64,000 bases of DNA from the NCBI RefSeq assembly GCF_013410545.1, contig NZ_JACCFV010000001.1, positions 2,542,001-2,606,000 of the forward strand, written 5' to 3'. The DNA is from Pseudoclavibacter chungangensis (GTDB lineage Bacteria > Actinomycetota > Actinomycetes > Actinomycetales > Microbacteriaceae). A program made the position numbers and the translations under genes. Positions 26,688-37,900 of this stretch are shown here, in pieces; the stretch's first letter is position 1, and each line of letters begins with the position of its first letter. The notes under the pieces are model-generated. The model was not told the origin of the DNA, made no database searches, and was given only the letters and a program-made list of their open reading frames with translations.

Positions 26688-27817
26688 GCGCCCCCGTGAG
26701 CGTGGATCGTCTTCGCGAGCGTGCGCGGCGATTGCTGCTGCGGGATGGGAACTCGTGGGCGGCGACGGGGGACGAGGCGGCGCTGCTCGAGCTTCCGCTG
26801 CATCCGCCGAGTGAGCGAGCGGCGCTGGCTGACCCGACTGCGGCGCGCGCGTGGACCGATTCGTGGCTCCGTGCCGCGAGTGAGCTGCCGATCGAGGTGT
26901 CGTGGATTTCGCGCAACTGGGCGCGGCTCGGCGCGCAAGAGCTCCCCGAGCGGGTGGTCGTGCGCGGGCCTGGGCGCATCGCCGCGGTGGCCGGTACCGC
27001 CCAAGCTCACGATTGGCTCGCATTGCGGGACCGCTTGCTCGCGCTGCGCGAGCTCATCGGGCCCGGCGACGATGTCGTGCTCGCGCTGCGATCGCACGCC
27101 CGGACGATCGCTGCGCTGTCCTCCACCGATGTGGAGCGGCTGCACGGCGTGTTGCGCTGGTTGCGGGACAATCCGGCATCGGGTCGCGCAGTGCGGGAGC
27201 TGCCGATTCGCGGCGTGCACACGAAGTGGATCGAGGCGCGCCGCGGCCTCGTCGAGGCTCTGCACCGGCTGATGTCGAACGAGCCGGGACTCGGCCTGCG
27301 CGAGCCGACGCCGCTCGTGCGAATGCGCGTCCTCGATGAGCGCCTCGCGCCGGGGGGCCTGACGGACCTCTCGGTGCCGGTCGACGATCTCGCGGCGCTC
27401 CCGCTGCGCCCCGAGCGCGTGTTCGTCTTCGAGAACCTGGCGTCCGTGTTGGCGATGCCGCCCGTCCCCGGGGCGGTCGTGCTCGATGGCGGTGGTCACC
27501 GGGTGCACCTCATCGCGCGGCTGCCGTGGGCCCAGGAGGTCACCTACTGGGGCGACCTCGATTCGCACGGATTCGCGATCCTGCACCGGCTGCGTGCACT
27601 CGGCGTGCGGTCGACGTCGGCGCTGATGGACACCGAGACGCTGCTGGCGCACCGCGACCTATGGGTGGCCGAGGACTCCCCGAGCATCGCCGCGTTGCCG
27701 CTGCTCACGGGTGAGGAGGAGGCGACCCTTCGTCGGCTGGGCTCCGAGGGGAACGTCCGGCTCGAGCAGGAGCGCATCCCGTGGCCGTACGCGCTCGCCC
27801 GCCTCGGGATCGCGTGA
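26684..27817 (+). CDS. jetD: Wadjet type I nuclease JetD (Toprim-like)
   Basis: This is a 377-residue protein combining an N-terminal DUF3322-like part (SNSWAATG to VSWISRNWARLGAQELPERVVVRG) and a C-terminal DUF2220 Toprim-like domain. The Toprim acids are seen in YWGDLDSHGFAILHRLRAL (DxD) after LDGGGHRVHLIARLPW. JetD cleaves the plasmid once the SMC complex has completed a loop. The ATG overlaps the jetC stop as ATGA. With this gene the operon is complete and in the normal A-B-C-D order, with no frameshift. Confidence 0.93.
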   Translation: MSAPVSVDRLRERARRLLLRDGNSWAATGDEAALLELPLHPPSERAALADPTAARAWTDSWLRAASELPIEVSWISRNWARLGAQELPERVVVRGPGRIAAVAGTAQAHDWLALRDRLLALRELIGPGDDVVLALRSHARTIAALSSTDVERLHGVLRWLRDNPASGRAVRELPIRGVHTKWIEARRGLVEALHRLMSNEPGLGLREPTPLVRMRVLDERLAPGGLTDLSVPVDDLAALPLRPERVFVFENLASVLAMPPVPGAVVLDGGGHRVHLIARLPWAQEVTYWGDLDSHGFAILHRLRALGVRSTSALMDTETLLAHRDLWVAEDSPSIAALPLLTGEEEATLRRLGSEGNVRLEQERIPWPYALARLGIA

Positions 27818-27977
27818 GTGGTGGCCCGTCCTCGTCGTGGGCCGGCTCGCTGCTGATGGTCATGGCGTCCGTCGGATTCGGGAGAGTAACTCTCCGCATT
27901 GCCGATTCATGAGCCCGAGCGTTCCGCCGATGGTCGATGTCACCGAGCACCGCCGCTGCCGGCGCTACCCGCGATCC

Positions 27978-29186
27978 TCACGCCGCGATCAGATCCTGCT
28001 CCGTCACGAACGAGTGTTCGCCGGTCTCGTCCTTCCAGTAGACGAGTGTGGGTGAAGTCGCTGCATCGGCGGGTGCGTCGAGTGCCGTTCGAGTGGCTCG
28101 CGCGGCGTCGATGAGCGAGTGGAACTCGCTCATGACCTCACGCTCACTCTCCATCGTCGAGGTGTAGGCGCTCTTGCGGTTCTCGAGTTCCTTGCCGAGT
28201 GCCGCACCACCACCGCCCGGGAGGTTTCGGGCGACCCAGTTCATGTCCTTGAGCTTCTCCTCGAGCTCGAGGATGCGGGTCTTGAGTATGCGCGAGCGGT
28301 CCTGCAGTTGTTGCCAGAACACGATGCCGTCATCGATGACCGCCTTCAGCCGTTCGAGCGAGGAGGCGACCGACTTCGGGTTCTCCTGCATGTCCACGCA
28401 CACTCGGAGGTACGAGATGCGCAGTTCCACGAACGATGCGAGCATCGCACTGTGCGCGTCGTAGTTCGCGTGCTGCACTTCGAGGGGGTCGTCAACGCTC
28501 ATCGTCGTGCCGCGTGCGTCGACGAGCTGGCGGAATCGCGAGGCGAGCGCGCGCACGTCACGCTCGGCGAGCGCAAGCCGCATCAGCATGTCGTGTGAGA
28601 AGGACCCCTCGATGCCGTATTGCGCGTAGACCTCGTCGACGATTCTCGACGCTGCGAGGAGCTCGCCCGCGTGGGTGGCTTCGATTCGCGCGATCGCCTT
28701 GTCCAGGGTGCCCTTGATCGTGTCGAGTTTGCGATCCACCCGCTTGAACTGCTGCATCATCACCGCGGTGTTGAGCGCCTGGATGGCGAGGATCGGCGCG
28801 ACGACGGGAAGCGAACTCGCGACGGCGATGAACGGCGCCTGAGCGATGATCCCACCGGTGCCCATCACGGCACTACCGTAACCATTGCCGATTGCCATGA
28901 GCGTGGCCGGATTCGCGGTCGCCATGAACAGGGTGGACGAGAATGCGGCGCTCAGTGCTGTGGCACCCGTTGCCGCACCGGTCACGGCCAACGCAGCGGC
29001 ACCGTGGGGTGATACCGCTTTCGCGTCCGCCACGTACGTGCCGGTCGAAAGATAGCTTTCCCGAAGACCGGAGACGATCAGGTCACGCAGATTTCCCTGG
29101 AACTCGAACACGGCGAGCTCTGCACCGTCTTCACCCAGGCGCCGGACGGCGACCTCGTGGGGCTGCTGCTCGTCCGCGATGTCCAT
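27978..29186 (-). CDS. unrecognised protein with hydrophobic core and coiled coils
   Basis: This 402-residue protein is not recognised. Residues 60-143 are strongly hydrophobic and Gly/Ala/Ser rich (for example ALAVTGAATGATALSAAF and FIAVASSLPVVAPILAIQ), enough for two or three membrane segments. A basic amphipathic helix follows (MMQQFKRVDRKLDTIKGTLDKAI). Further helices around 290-330 look like coiled coil (DRSRILKTRILELEEKLKDM). The last 20 residues (YWKDETGEHSFVTEQDL) are polar. The plan (membrane insertion plus coiled coil) is like pore-forming effectors, but that is only an analogy. It lies between jetABCD and the helicase operon, on the operon strand but 311 bases downstream, so it may be a separate unit. 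Confidence 0.7.
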   Translation of the reverse strand: MDIADEQQPHEVAVRRLGEDGAELAVFEFQGNLRDLIVSGLRESYLSTGTYVADAKAVSPHGAAALAVTGAATGATALSAAFSSTLFMATANPATLMAIGNGYGSAVMGTGGIIAQAPFIAVASSLPVVAPILAIQALNTAVMMQQFKRVDRKLDTIKGTLDKAIARIEATHAGELLAASRIVDEVYAQYGIEGSFSHDMLMRLALAERDVRALASRFRQLVDARGTTMSVDDPLEVQHANYDAHSAMLASFVELRISYLRVCVDMQENPKSVASSLERLKAVIDDGIVFWQQLQDRSRILKTRILELEEKLKDMNWVARNLPGGGGAALGKELENRKSAYTSTMESEREVMSEFHSLIDAARATRTALDAPADAATSPTLVYWKDETGEHSFVTEQDLIAA

Positions 29187-29497
29187 GTTTCTCCTCCGTG
29201 TCGACGGGCGATCGGGGCGTCCACGCCACGCTGATTCAGCAGGCGACGAGCCACATCAATCGGGCTCCGGGCGGCTCGAACCCGCGGCCCAAGCTTATCG
29301 CCGACCGAGCCGTCCAATCCGCTGCAGCACGGGAATCCTGCCCCGGTTGAGTGCCGATCACGTCGCCACGACGAGCGGCATCCATATGGCGTGAGAACTG
29401 TTTTCGGCTGGCGGGCCGCGACGATGTGTCGCGGATCAGGTCGACCCGCCACACCGAGGCGGCACGCGCGGTCCCACTGAGGCGGCCGGGACGACGC
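29187..29497. other. intergenic gap between the UvrD-like gene and the membrane/coiled-coil gene
   Basis: These 311 bases hold no convincing gene. A T-arm-like string (GGTTCGAGCC on the minus strand, near 29270) does not fold into a tRNA. A promoter for the downstream minus-strand gene is expected near the left end, but none was recognised. Confidence 0.4.
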
Positions 29498-31954
29498 TCA
29501 GCTGATGCCGAGCAGTTCGCTCGGCGTTCCCGTCCACGTGACGACGAGTTCGTCGCGGGCGCGGCTCGCCGCGACGTAGAGGAGCGAGCGTTCACGCAGC
29601 CTCGCCTCCTCGAGGTCTTCCGGCGTGACATCGCGAAGGGCCCACGACGGCGGGAACTCGCTTGCCGAGAGGTTCGGGAGGACGACGCGCGAGAACTCGA
29701 GGCCCTTCGACTGGTGCATCGTGAGGATGACCGGCTGCCCGGTGCGGTCCGTGCCGGGCTGGGCGATGTGCGTGCCGATACCGCGATCCTCCAGTGCACG
29801 GCGGAGCTTCTGCCCGACCACGCGGGAGCGCACGAGCAGCGCGATCGTCTCGGGAACGACTGCGCCACCGTCGCGCTCTGGATCGAGCCAACCGCGCAGC
29901 GCGCTCGCGATCGAGTCGTATTCCCCGGCAGTCGTCGCCGAAGCGAGCGTCCTCGGTACGGGCCCACGACGTGCGGAGCGATAGCCCACCTCATCGAGCT
30001 CCTGTTGCTCGGCCGTGTCGTCGTCGAGGTACGTGCCGCCGTCAAGCACGCCGAGCGCGAAGCGGAGGTTCTGCTGCGTCGTCCGGTAGTTGAGGCGTAG
30101 TCGGCGGGCGCGCCCCTGCACCCTGATGCCGAACTGTTTGAGCGAGACGCGCTGGCCGTAGATGCGCTGATGCGCGTCCTCGGCGATGAACAGGTCGTTC
30201 GCTCCGTCGGGTGCGAGCGCCCGCAGGAGCTGCCACTGCAGCGCGTGGAAGTCCTGTGCCTCGTCGACGAGCACGTGGTCGGCGAGGCGCCGACCACCCT
30301 GCCCGTCGAGGGTGATCGCGGCGAGCGCCGCGATCTCGGCGTAGCTGAGCCGCCCATCGTGGCGAGCGGTCTGGCGGTAGCGGTCGATGACCTCCCACAC
30401 CGCGGCGCGCTTGCGACGATCGAGCGCGACGCCGCGCCCCGGTCTGCGCGTCGCGAAGTAGTCCTCGCGCGACGAGATGTGATTGGGCAGCACGACCTGC
30501 AGGTACTCCGATTCGAAGAACGATTCGTTCCGCAGCGAGGCCGGGAGCGCGTCACCGACATCGGCGATCGCCGTGTCCCAGCCGCTGCCGTTGCCCTTCA
30601 CAGCGTTCCGCGCGGTCAACGTCGAACCGAACAGCGTCTCGCCCGCACGATCGAACGCGGCGCGATGCTGCACTCGCGCCGCGGCCGCGAGCTGATCGAT
30701 GCCGCGCACGAGAATGCCGGGTTCACCGGGCGCGGCAGCGAGTGGCAACGACGGATCGAGGCGTTCGAGGTTGCGTTGCAGATCAGCCGCGAGGGCCTTC
30801 GTGAAGGTCGTGAGGATGATCCTCGCCTCCGGGTCGGCCTTTGCGAGGCGGCGCGCGCGATGGAGCAGCACGACCGTCTTGCCCGTGCCCGCACCGCCGG
30901 TGAGGCGGAACGCGCCGCTGTAGTCGGCATCGACATAGCGGCGCTGCTCGGGATGGAGGAACACCCGCCACGCCCCGAAGTCGCCGCCCTCGAGCACGCG
31001 CCGCAGCTCGTCGTTGTCCTCGATGAGCGTGAACTGGCTCTTCGCGCCCGCTTGCTCGAAGGACTTGACGAGCGTAACGTCGTCGTCGCCCGTGGGGCGT
31101 GCACCCGAGCTGCGTACGCCGATCGAGTCGAGGATCTCGCCGATGCCAATGCCGTCGGCGAGGCCGAGCACGGCACTGATCTGCCATTCGTTGCCGAAGC
31201 GCTCGGTGAGGTCGAGCAGCTGTGCCTCGGTGGGAATCGCCATGAGGGCGGTGGCCGTGTGCTCGTCGAATCCGAGTCGATCGGTGAGGTCGTTTCGCGT
31301 GTAGCCCTTCACCGCCAGGAAGGGGCCCGCCGGGGCTGTGTCTGCGTACGCCTTCGGCTCGTCGGACGGCGTAGGCTCGGACGTCGGCTGCGTCGAAACG
31401 GGCGGCTCGCCGGTGGTCGACGGCAGGACCGTCTCAGGCTCAACCGTCCCGGTGGGCGAGGTCGGCAACGGCTCGTCCGACGCCGCCCCCGCGTCCGACG
31501 CGGGCGCCTCGCCTTCGCCGAGACCGGCCCCGGCCGCCGAGCCGGGCTGCGTCTCTTGCCCTGGCTCGGTCGTTTCGGGCGCCGTCCAGTTGGAGGAGGG
31601 CGGTGCTGCGGCGGCGGGCATCGTCCGCTCGATGATCTCCGGCAGCCCGTTGACCGGATTCACGCGGAGCACGCGCGTGCGGGCGCGCTCGATCGCCTCG
31701 TCGTGCGGGTACGTGCCGTCGTACACGTAGATGCGCTCGCCGTTCGGATTGTCGATGCGGAACAGCACCGCGCGCCAGAACTGATCGACTCGCCCCGTGC
31801 GGGCACGCGGGTCGTTGGCCTTCCGCATGGGCTCGATGTTCAGCCCCGACGTCGTGTCGTCAGCCGTGAGCTTCTGCAGGAATGCCATCGACTTCTGCAG
31901 TACCTTGCCGTCGGTCTTCTGGCCCTTGAGCTTGGTCATGATGATCTGTGGCAT
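29498..31954 (-). CDS. UvrD/Rep-like SF1 helicase with extra N-terminal domain
   Basis: This is an 818-residue protein. Residues 1-110 form a small domain (RVDQFWRAVLFRIDNPNGERIYVYDGTYPHDEAIERAR) that loosely recalls RelE/ParE-type folds. Residues 115-215 are a Pro/Thr/Glu-rich linker. From about 330 comes an SF1A helicase: Walker A GGAGTGKTV (about 358), TTFTKALA, Walker B VLVDEAQDFH (about 565), LNYRTT (about 625), TMHQSKGLEFSRVVL and YVAASRARDEL. It should use ATP to unwind DNA or move on it. The ATG has AAGGA upstream and lies three bases after the DUF1998-helicase stop, so it is the last gene of the operon. DISARM as usually described has no such gene. Confidence 0.85.
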   Translation of the reverse strand: MPQIIMTKLKGQKTDGKVLQKSMAFLQKLTADDTTSGLNIEPMRKANDPRARTGRVDQFWRAVLFRIDNPNGERIYVYDGTYPHDEAIERARTRVLRVNPVNGLPEIIERTMPAAAAPPSSNWTAPETTEPGQETQPGSAAGAGLGEGEAPASDAGAASDEPLPTSPTGTVEPETVLPSTTGEPPVSTQPTSEPTPSDEPKAYADTAPAGPFLAVKGYTRNDLTDRLGFDEHTATALMAIPTEAQLLDLTERFGNEWQISAVLGLADGIGIGEILDSIGVRSSGARPTGDDDVTLVKSFEQAGAKSQFTLIEDNDELRRVLEGGDFGAWRVFLHPEQRRYVDADYSGAFRLTGGAGTGKTVVLLHRARRLAKADPEARIILTTFTKALAADLQRNLERLDPSLPLAAAPGEPGILVRGIDQLAAAARVQHRAAFDRAGETLFGSTLTARNAVKGNGSGWDTAIADVGDALPASLRNESFFESEYLQVVLPNHISSREDYFATRRPGRGVALDRRKRAAVWEVIDRYRQTARHDGRLSYAEIAALAAITLDGQGGRRLADHVLVDEAQDFHALQWQLLRALAPDGANDLFIAEDAHQRIYGQRVSLKQFGIRVQGRARRLRLNYRTTQQNLRFALGVLDGGTYLDDDTAEQQELDEVGYRSARRGPVPRTLASATTAGEYDSIASALRGWLDPERDGGAVVPETIALLVRSRVVGQKLRRALEDRGIGTHIAQPGTDRTGQPVILTMHQSKGLEFSRVVLPNLSASEFPPSWALRDVTPEDLEEARLRERSLLYVAASRARDELVVTWTGTPSELLGIS

Positions 31955-31957
31955 CGC

Positions 31958-34900
31958 TCAGTCCTTCTGCTCCAGTGCGGTCATGATCGGCTCGGTGTCC
32001 GTCGGCACGATCCTCCACCCGGCCTCGGACAAGAGCGCGCGATCGTCGTCTGTGAAGTGCAGGTCGACGACGATGCGCGCGTCGGGCCAGGCGATCGGAA
32101 GGGGAATGCCGTCCTGCTCGATGCCGAGTTCCGGGACCGTCCCGCCCCGGGCGGCGATCGGTTCGAGGATCGCGCGCTCCTCGTCGGTCGCGAATTCGAG
32201 GGCCTCGATCCACTCGGGCGTCATCGCGATGATGTCGACGGGGCCGAGTGTCGATGCCGTGAGCTGCGGTCCGGTCGCCGCGATCCCGGGACGCAGCTCC
32301 ACGACACGGTCCACCGCGCCGAGCATTACGCGTTCGACGGTCGTGATGGCCACCCGGTGCGCGTCGGCGAAGCCGAGCAGGTTCGACAGCCGCAGCCAGA
32401 GCGCCCAGGCCGCGGGCGCGTCGGGCGCTTCGACGGCGGCGTCCCGGTCGTCCAGCACGAGGGCGCTTCGTGTGGACCGGGTCGCCACGTCCGCTGTCGT
32501 AACCATGACGAGCGGTCCGCGCCGGAGTCTCATCGTGGGCGAATTCGCCGGCCCGTCCTCGTCGAGGCCATCGAGGATGCCGCTCGCCCGAAGCGCAAGG
32601 GCATCGAGCTCGGCAGCAGGAGTCGTTCGCCTGCTCGTCGGCCGCAGCAGCAGCGGCAGCAGATTCGCGAGCTTGCGCCACCGCTCCTCGATCGCTCCGC
32701 CAGTCTGCATCCACCGGAACAGCAGCGTGATCGGGTTCTCGGAGACGGCATCGAGGTCGTCCCTGGTGAGCCCCTGAGCTGCTGCGAGGTCTTCGATGGC
32801 GCCGCGCGCGAACCAGCTCGACACGTCGACCGGCTCACCGCCGCGTTCATCGGCGCGACGGACGTCGTCCCACGTGATCGCGAACACGTGGGTGCTGTCG
32901 AGGCGCAGCGTGTTCCGTTTCGTCGCGTCGTCGGCGAGCCGGTTGTGGGCGTGGGTCGCGTGGTAGCGACGTCCGTCGGTGAAGATCGCGATGGGTGCGA
33001 CGCCGCCGCCGACCGCTTCGAGCAGGAAGTCGGGTTGCACGCCACCGAGTCGCTGCTGTGGGGTGAGCTGCCAGGCGCGTCCGCCCGCGGGGAAGGTGAC
33101 TCGCAGCGTGTTGCCCCACGTGCCGGGGAGCTCCTTGACCGTGGCGCCGGCGGTCGCCGCGCGTTCGATGAACACCTTGCGGAACCACTGCTCGAGGTTC
33201 GACTCCGGGTCCTCGACGCCGGGGTCGATCTCGGTGGTCTTCCACTCCTCGGGTTCGCCGGTCTCGGCGTCGGTGAGGAGCCCCGAGAGCACGCGCTGGG
33301 CGCTCTCGCGGGAGACGAGCTCGGCCCGGTTGCCCGGTGCGTACGGGAGGAGGCAGCGGTGGCACGCGAGCCTGCCCTCGTCGGCGCACGGGCAATCGCG
33401 CACGACGGCGAAGGCCCGATCGAGCACCTCGCGGATGCGCTCGCGGGCGGCGAGGTCGGCGAGGTAGCCCGTGCCGCCCGGCACGATGTCGTGGATCAGC
33501 AGCGAGGTCGCGGTCTGGCCGTCCGTTCCGGTGAGCGGCTCCTCGATCACCTCGATGCGCAGGTGATCGGGGTCGCCACCGATGACTTCGCGCAGGCCGA
33601 GCTGGATGGCGGCCGCGAGGCTCGGGAGCGCGAGGCGGTCGCCGATCGTCACGGCCTGCGGCAGTCGCATCACGACGCCCTGCGACACGAGGGTGCGCGT
33701 GAGCGCGAGCGAGACGACGTGCTCCTCACGGACCTTGCGGTTCGGGCACCAGGCGCGGTGTTCGTGTTCGGTGTTCTCGTCGCCGCGCAGGTCGAGCTTG
33801 CCGCATGCGTCGCAGACCCGGAACAGGGGCGTGTTCGCGTGGCCGGCACCGGCGATCGTGCGTTCGCCGCCGCCGTACGCCGCCTGTCGGCCGAGGTTGA
33901 TCCAGCGGATCGTGAGGTCGCGGTAGTACTTGATGCCGAAGTGTCCGTCCTCGACGAACCACTGCGAGAGCAGGCGCGACGGGTCGAGGTCGGCCGCGAG
34001 CTGCACGGTGAAGCGCTCCCGTCGACGTTCTTCGTTGCGGTCGCCGATGCTCGACTCGTCGCGGCGCACCTCGGCCGAGACGCGTTCGAGTTCGAGGCTG
34101 GGCACGATCTGGTTGGTGTCGGCGATCGCGGGGCTGCCGCAGCGCGGGCAGGCGGCGCCCGTCTCGGCCTCGGGCGCGTCGAGGTCGCGGGCGTAGCCGC
34201 ACGACGGGCAGTAGGCCCAGGAGCGGACGGCGCTTCCGGCGCGGCCGAGTTCGACGGCGTCGATCTCGATCTCGACGCCCTGGGCGTAGAACACGTTGCC
34301 GGGTGCGAGTTCGGTGATGGCGATCGAGGCGCCGCGTTCGTAGCTCGCCTCGCGGGTTTCGTACTCCTGCGTGTCGGGGTCGATCCAGCTCAGACCGACG
34401 TCGAGCCGCACGCGGTCGTCGAGCAGCGTGTAGTTGGGGAGGATGCCCGCGCGTTCGAGTGCGCCGACCCAGTGGTCGGTGCGCAGCGTGTCCTGTTGCT
34501 TCGCGACGATCGCGTAGCTCGCTTTTGCGCTGCGGAACGCGCGGTGGTCGTCGGTCGTCGCGGCGGGGTGTTCGGCCTTCGTCTGGAGCTCGTCGAGGGT
34601 GCCCGCGATGGCCGTCTTGCGCTGGCCGAGTTCGTCCACCTCGCGTTGCCAGCGCCCGGCGGCGGTGAGCAGCGTGCCGGCGAGGCCGCTCGTTCGCGGC
34701 TCCGCGCCCGGGTTCGCCCAGGCGCGCAGGGTGTCGACGGCCCATTCGCGCAGCCCGTCGAAGGTGTCGAGGAAGGCGGTGAGGCGTGCGTGGGCGTTCG
34801 TCTCGGCGTCGGTGATGATCTGGTCGAGGAACGAGCCCGGGGCGTCGTTCGCGAGGACGTCGGCGGCGCGCGCGATGTCGGCGAGTTCACCGCGGGAGGC

Positions 34901-37900
34901 GAGTCGGTCGATGAGGAATGCGGTGTACTGGCGGCGGAGGATCTCTTCGGCGCTCAGGTAGGTGGCGGGTGGGCGCACCTCGCCGCCGATGACCGAGAGC
35001 GGGTCGCCGAGCTTGGGGAGTTGCTCGCCTCGGCCGACGACGAACGCCATGACGAGTGCGTTGCCGGTGAGGCGTCCCGCGCGGCCGACGCGTTGCAGGT
35101 AGGAGGCGACGCTGTTCGGGAGTCCCGCGAGGAAGACGGTCGAGAGGTCGCCGATGTCGATGCCCATCTCGAGGGTGGGCGTCGCGACGAGCACGTTGGG
35201 GGCGTCTGGGTCGGCGGCGGACTGCTTGAAGCCGTCCTCGACCTCGCGGCGCACGGCGTCGTCGAGCAGGCTCGTGTGTTCGTGGGCGACGACGCGGCGC
35301 ATCTCGCCCTCGTCGTAGAGACGCCGGTAGTAGTTGTCGACGTCGGTCCCGGGTACGAGCGTGCCGGTGCACCGGATCGCGGTGCACGGGGCGCCGTCGA
35401 GCTGCGCGCGCACCCTGCGTGTTCCCCGCACCTCGCCCTGGCAGGTCTCGCAGTGCAGCAGCACGGTGTGGTCGTCGACGTGCGGTGCGGCTTCGAGGAG
35501 GATGCGCGCGGGTTCGAGCTGGTACGCGGTCCCGCCCGTGTCGCCGGTCGCGACGGTGCTGACGATGTCGGCCTCGGCGAGGGCGTCGAAGAGCAGTTTG
35601 GTGAGCGTCGGGCCCTCCATCGGGGAGACGCCGAGTGTGCGGGAGGCCCAGCGGGCGTACCAGCCCTGTGCTGCCCCGGCCGGGTCGAGACCGGAGTCGT
35701 GACCGCCCGCGACGCGCGTTGATCCGAAGCGCGGGTAGGCGGGAGCTTCGCGGTCCGGCGGGAAGGCGGGCATGCCTTCGCCTCGCGGCCTGCCGCCCCA
35801 GACGGGCCAGCGGGCGCCGTTCTGTTGCAGGTACTTGCGGAACCACGGGTGGGCGATCGCGCCGCGTTCGCGCATGCGTTCGAGCACGCCGCGCACCCAG
35901 TGCACGAGGGCACCGTCGGCGGCGGTGGCTTCGACGCCGGTGAGGATCGGCGTCGCCGTTTCGTACTCGCGGATCGCGGTGCGGGCGAGTGCGTGGAGGT
36001 GGCTCGTGGGGCCGGCATCGACCTCGCAGACGAGGCTGCCGGTGCGCACGAGCGTGCGCCCGACGCTCGCCTGCAGGCCGAATTCCATCGCGGCGTCGAA
36101 CGCGAGGCGCCTGCGCACGCGGCGTTTCACGGCGGGGTCGGTGGCGCCGGGGCCGTGCCAGAACGGTTTGAACTGTTCGCGCTCGACGAGGTCCGGGGAG
36201 AGGATGCGGTAGCGGCGTTCGGGGGTGTCGGCTCGCACGAGCATCGTTTCGACGAGGTCCGCGAGGGTCGTGGTTTCGTCGCCGACGGCCTCGCGCATCG
36301 CGTTGCGCAGGTTGAACACGTGGGATCGGCTCTGCACGAATGCGGCGCGGTGGGCGGCGTCCTGCACGCTGTCGGTGAAGACGAGGGCCTTCTTCTCGCC
36401 CGCGTCGAGGGCGGCGTCGCCGAAGATCGTCGTGACGGTGACCGAGAGGAGCGTCGCGATGGCTGAGCCGAGGAATCGGATGCCGTCGATCTGCCCGCAG
36501 CTCGGGCACGTGTCGCGGTTGCTGCGTTCGTCGTTGGGGTCGGGGCCGAGCGTGAGGACGGGGAGGATGTCGGTGCTCGCTTGGAGCTCGTCGGCGTCGG
36601 GTGCCTCGGGCAGCAGGCAGCGTTGCACGGCGTCGAACCAGGCGAGTCCCTCGACGGGCGGGTCGCCGGGGCTCGCGGTGAGCGCCTGGTCGGCCTCGTT
36701 GGGGGCGTAGAGCAGGGCCCGGAAGCGGCCTTCGCGGCGCAGGTGGCTGCCGCGGATGTCGCTGTCGTCGGTGTTGAGGTGTGTGCCGGTGGGGGCGAGC
36801 AGCACGCCCCAGCCGGTGCGCCCGCAGTGGCGGCAGTAGATGGCGGGGAACGCGACGCGGCCGGCGTCCGAGAAGGGGTCGTCGTTGTCGTCGATGTCGG
36901 TCGCGCCGTCGTCCGACCAGCGGTACGCGGTGCTCGGCCCAGCGACGCGATCGAGGCGCGTGAGGGCGCGCACCCACTGGTGCACCTCGACGGTCGCGGC
37001 GGCGCGGCCCGCGATGGCGCGCACGTGGCTGAGGGCGGCGACGACGAGCGTGAGCACGAGGTGGCGGTCGGCGTCGCGTTCCCGCTCGCCGCGGCCGGGC
37101 GTGAGTTCGAGGACGACGTGGCGGGCGAGGGCGGCAGTGGCGCGGGGGTCGCTCGCCCCACCGATGAGCACGCGGATCCAGGGGTGTGCGCGGGTGAGGT
37201 CGAGGAGCTGTTCGGGCGTGAACTCGGCGAGGGCTGGAATACCGCCGTCGTGGTCGCGGTAGATGGTGCCGAGCACGGTCATCGTGAGTTGTCGCGCGTC
37301 GGCGGCGCCGAGGTATCGCGCTGCGTCGGGGCCGCGGGCGATGTCGATGAGCTCTTCGGCGCACGCATTGGCGTCGGTGCGTGGCGTGAGCCCGAGCGCG
37401 GCGACGCGTTCGGCGGCACCGTCCGCCCATTCGTCGAGCTCGAGCCGGGTTTCGGTGACGACCGAGTCGCGGTCGAAGCCGCCGCCGAAGACGGTGTTCG
37501 CGAACTCGACCATCGCGGCGGGGTCGTCGCCGCCGCCGAGGGTCGCGGAGGTCGCGACGGGGGTCATGAGCCCGAGCGTCGCTGCCCGGGCGTGGTCGTC
37601 GATGCGTGGGTCTTCGTCGGGCCAGTGGCGTTTGAGGGCGAGGCCGAGGCGGCGCAGCAGCATCGCGACGTCGGTGCCCTGCGCACCGTCGTAGCTGTGG
37701 AACTCGTCGAGCACGAGGTAGCGCAGGCTCGTGGCGCTCTGCCGCCAGAGCGCCTGGTCGGCGGGGCGCAGCAGCAATTGGTCGAGCATCTTGTAGTTGG
37801 TGAGCAGGATGTCGGGTGCCTGGCTGCGCATCGTCTCGCGGTCGGTGATGAGGCCCGCATCGGTGACCTGGCCGCGTTTGGGACCGCCCTGCCCCGTGTA

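Noticed and set aside
27881..27895. GGAGAG-TAA-CTCTCC hairpin after jetD
   Set aside because: It is short with no T-run, so it is not called a terminator.
29262..29300. tRNA T-arm-like string GGTTCGAGCC in the gap after the UvrD-like gene
   Set aside because: The T stem does not pair beyond one or two bases around a standard loop, and no acceptor or anticodon arm can be drawn.
30170..35722. Very long plus-strand open frame (1850 codons) opposite the helicase genes
   Set aside because: It is antisense to genes with clear helicase motifs, has no family-like sequence, and is the usual product of high GC with few stops.
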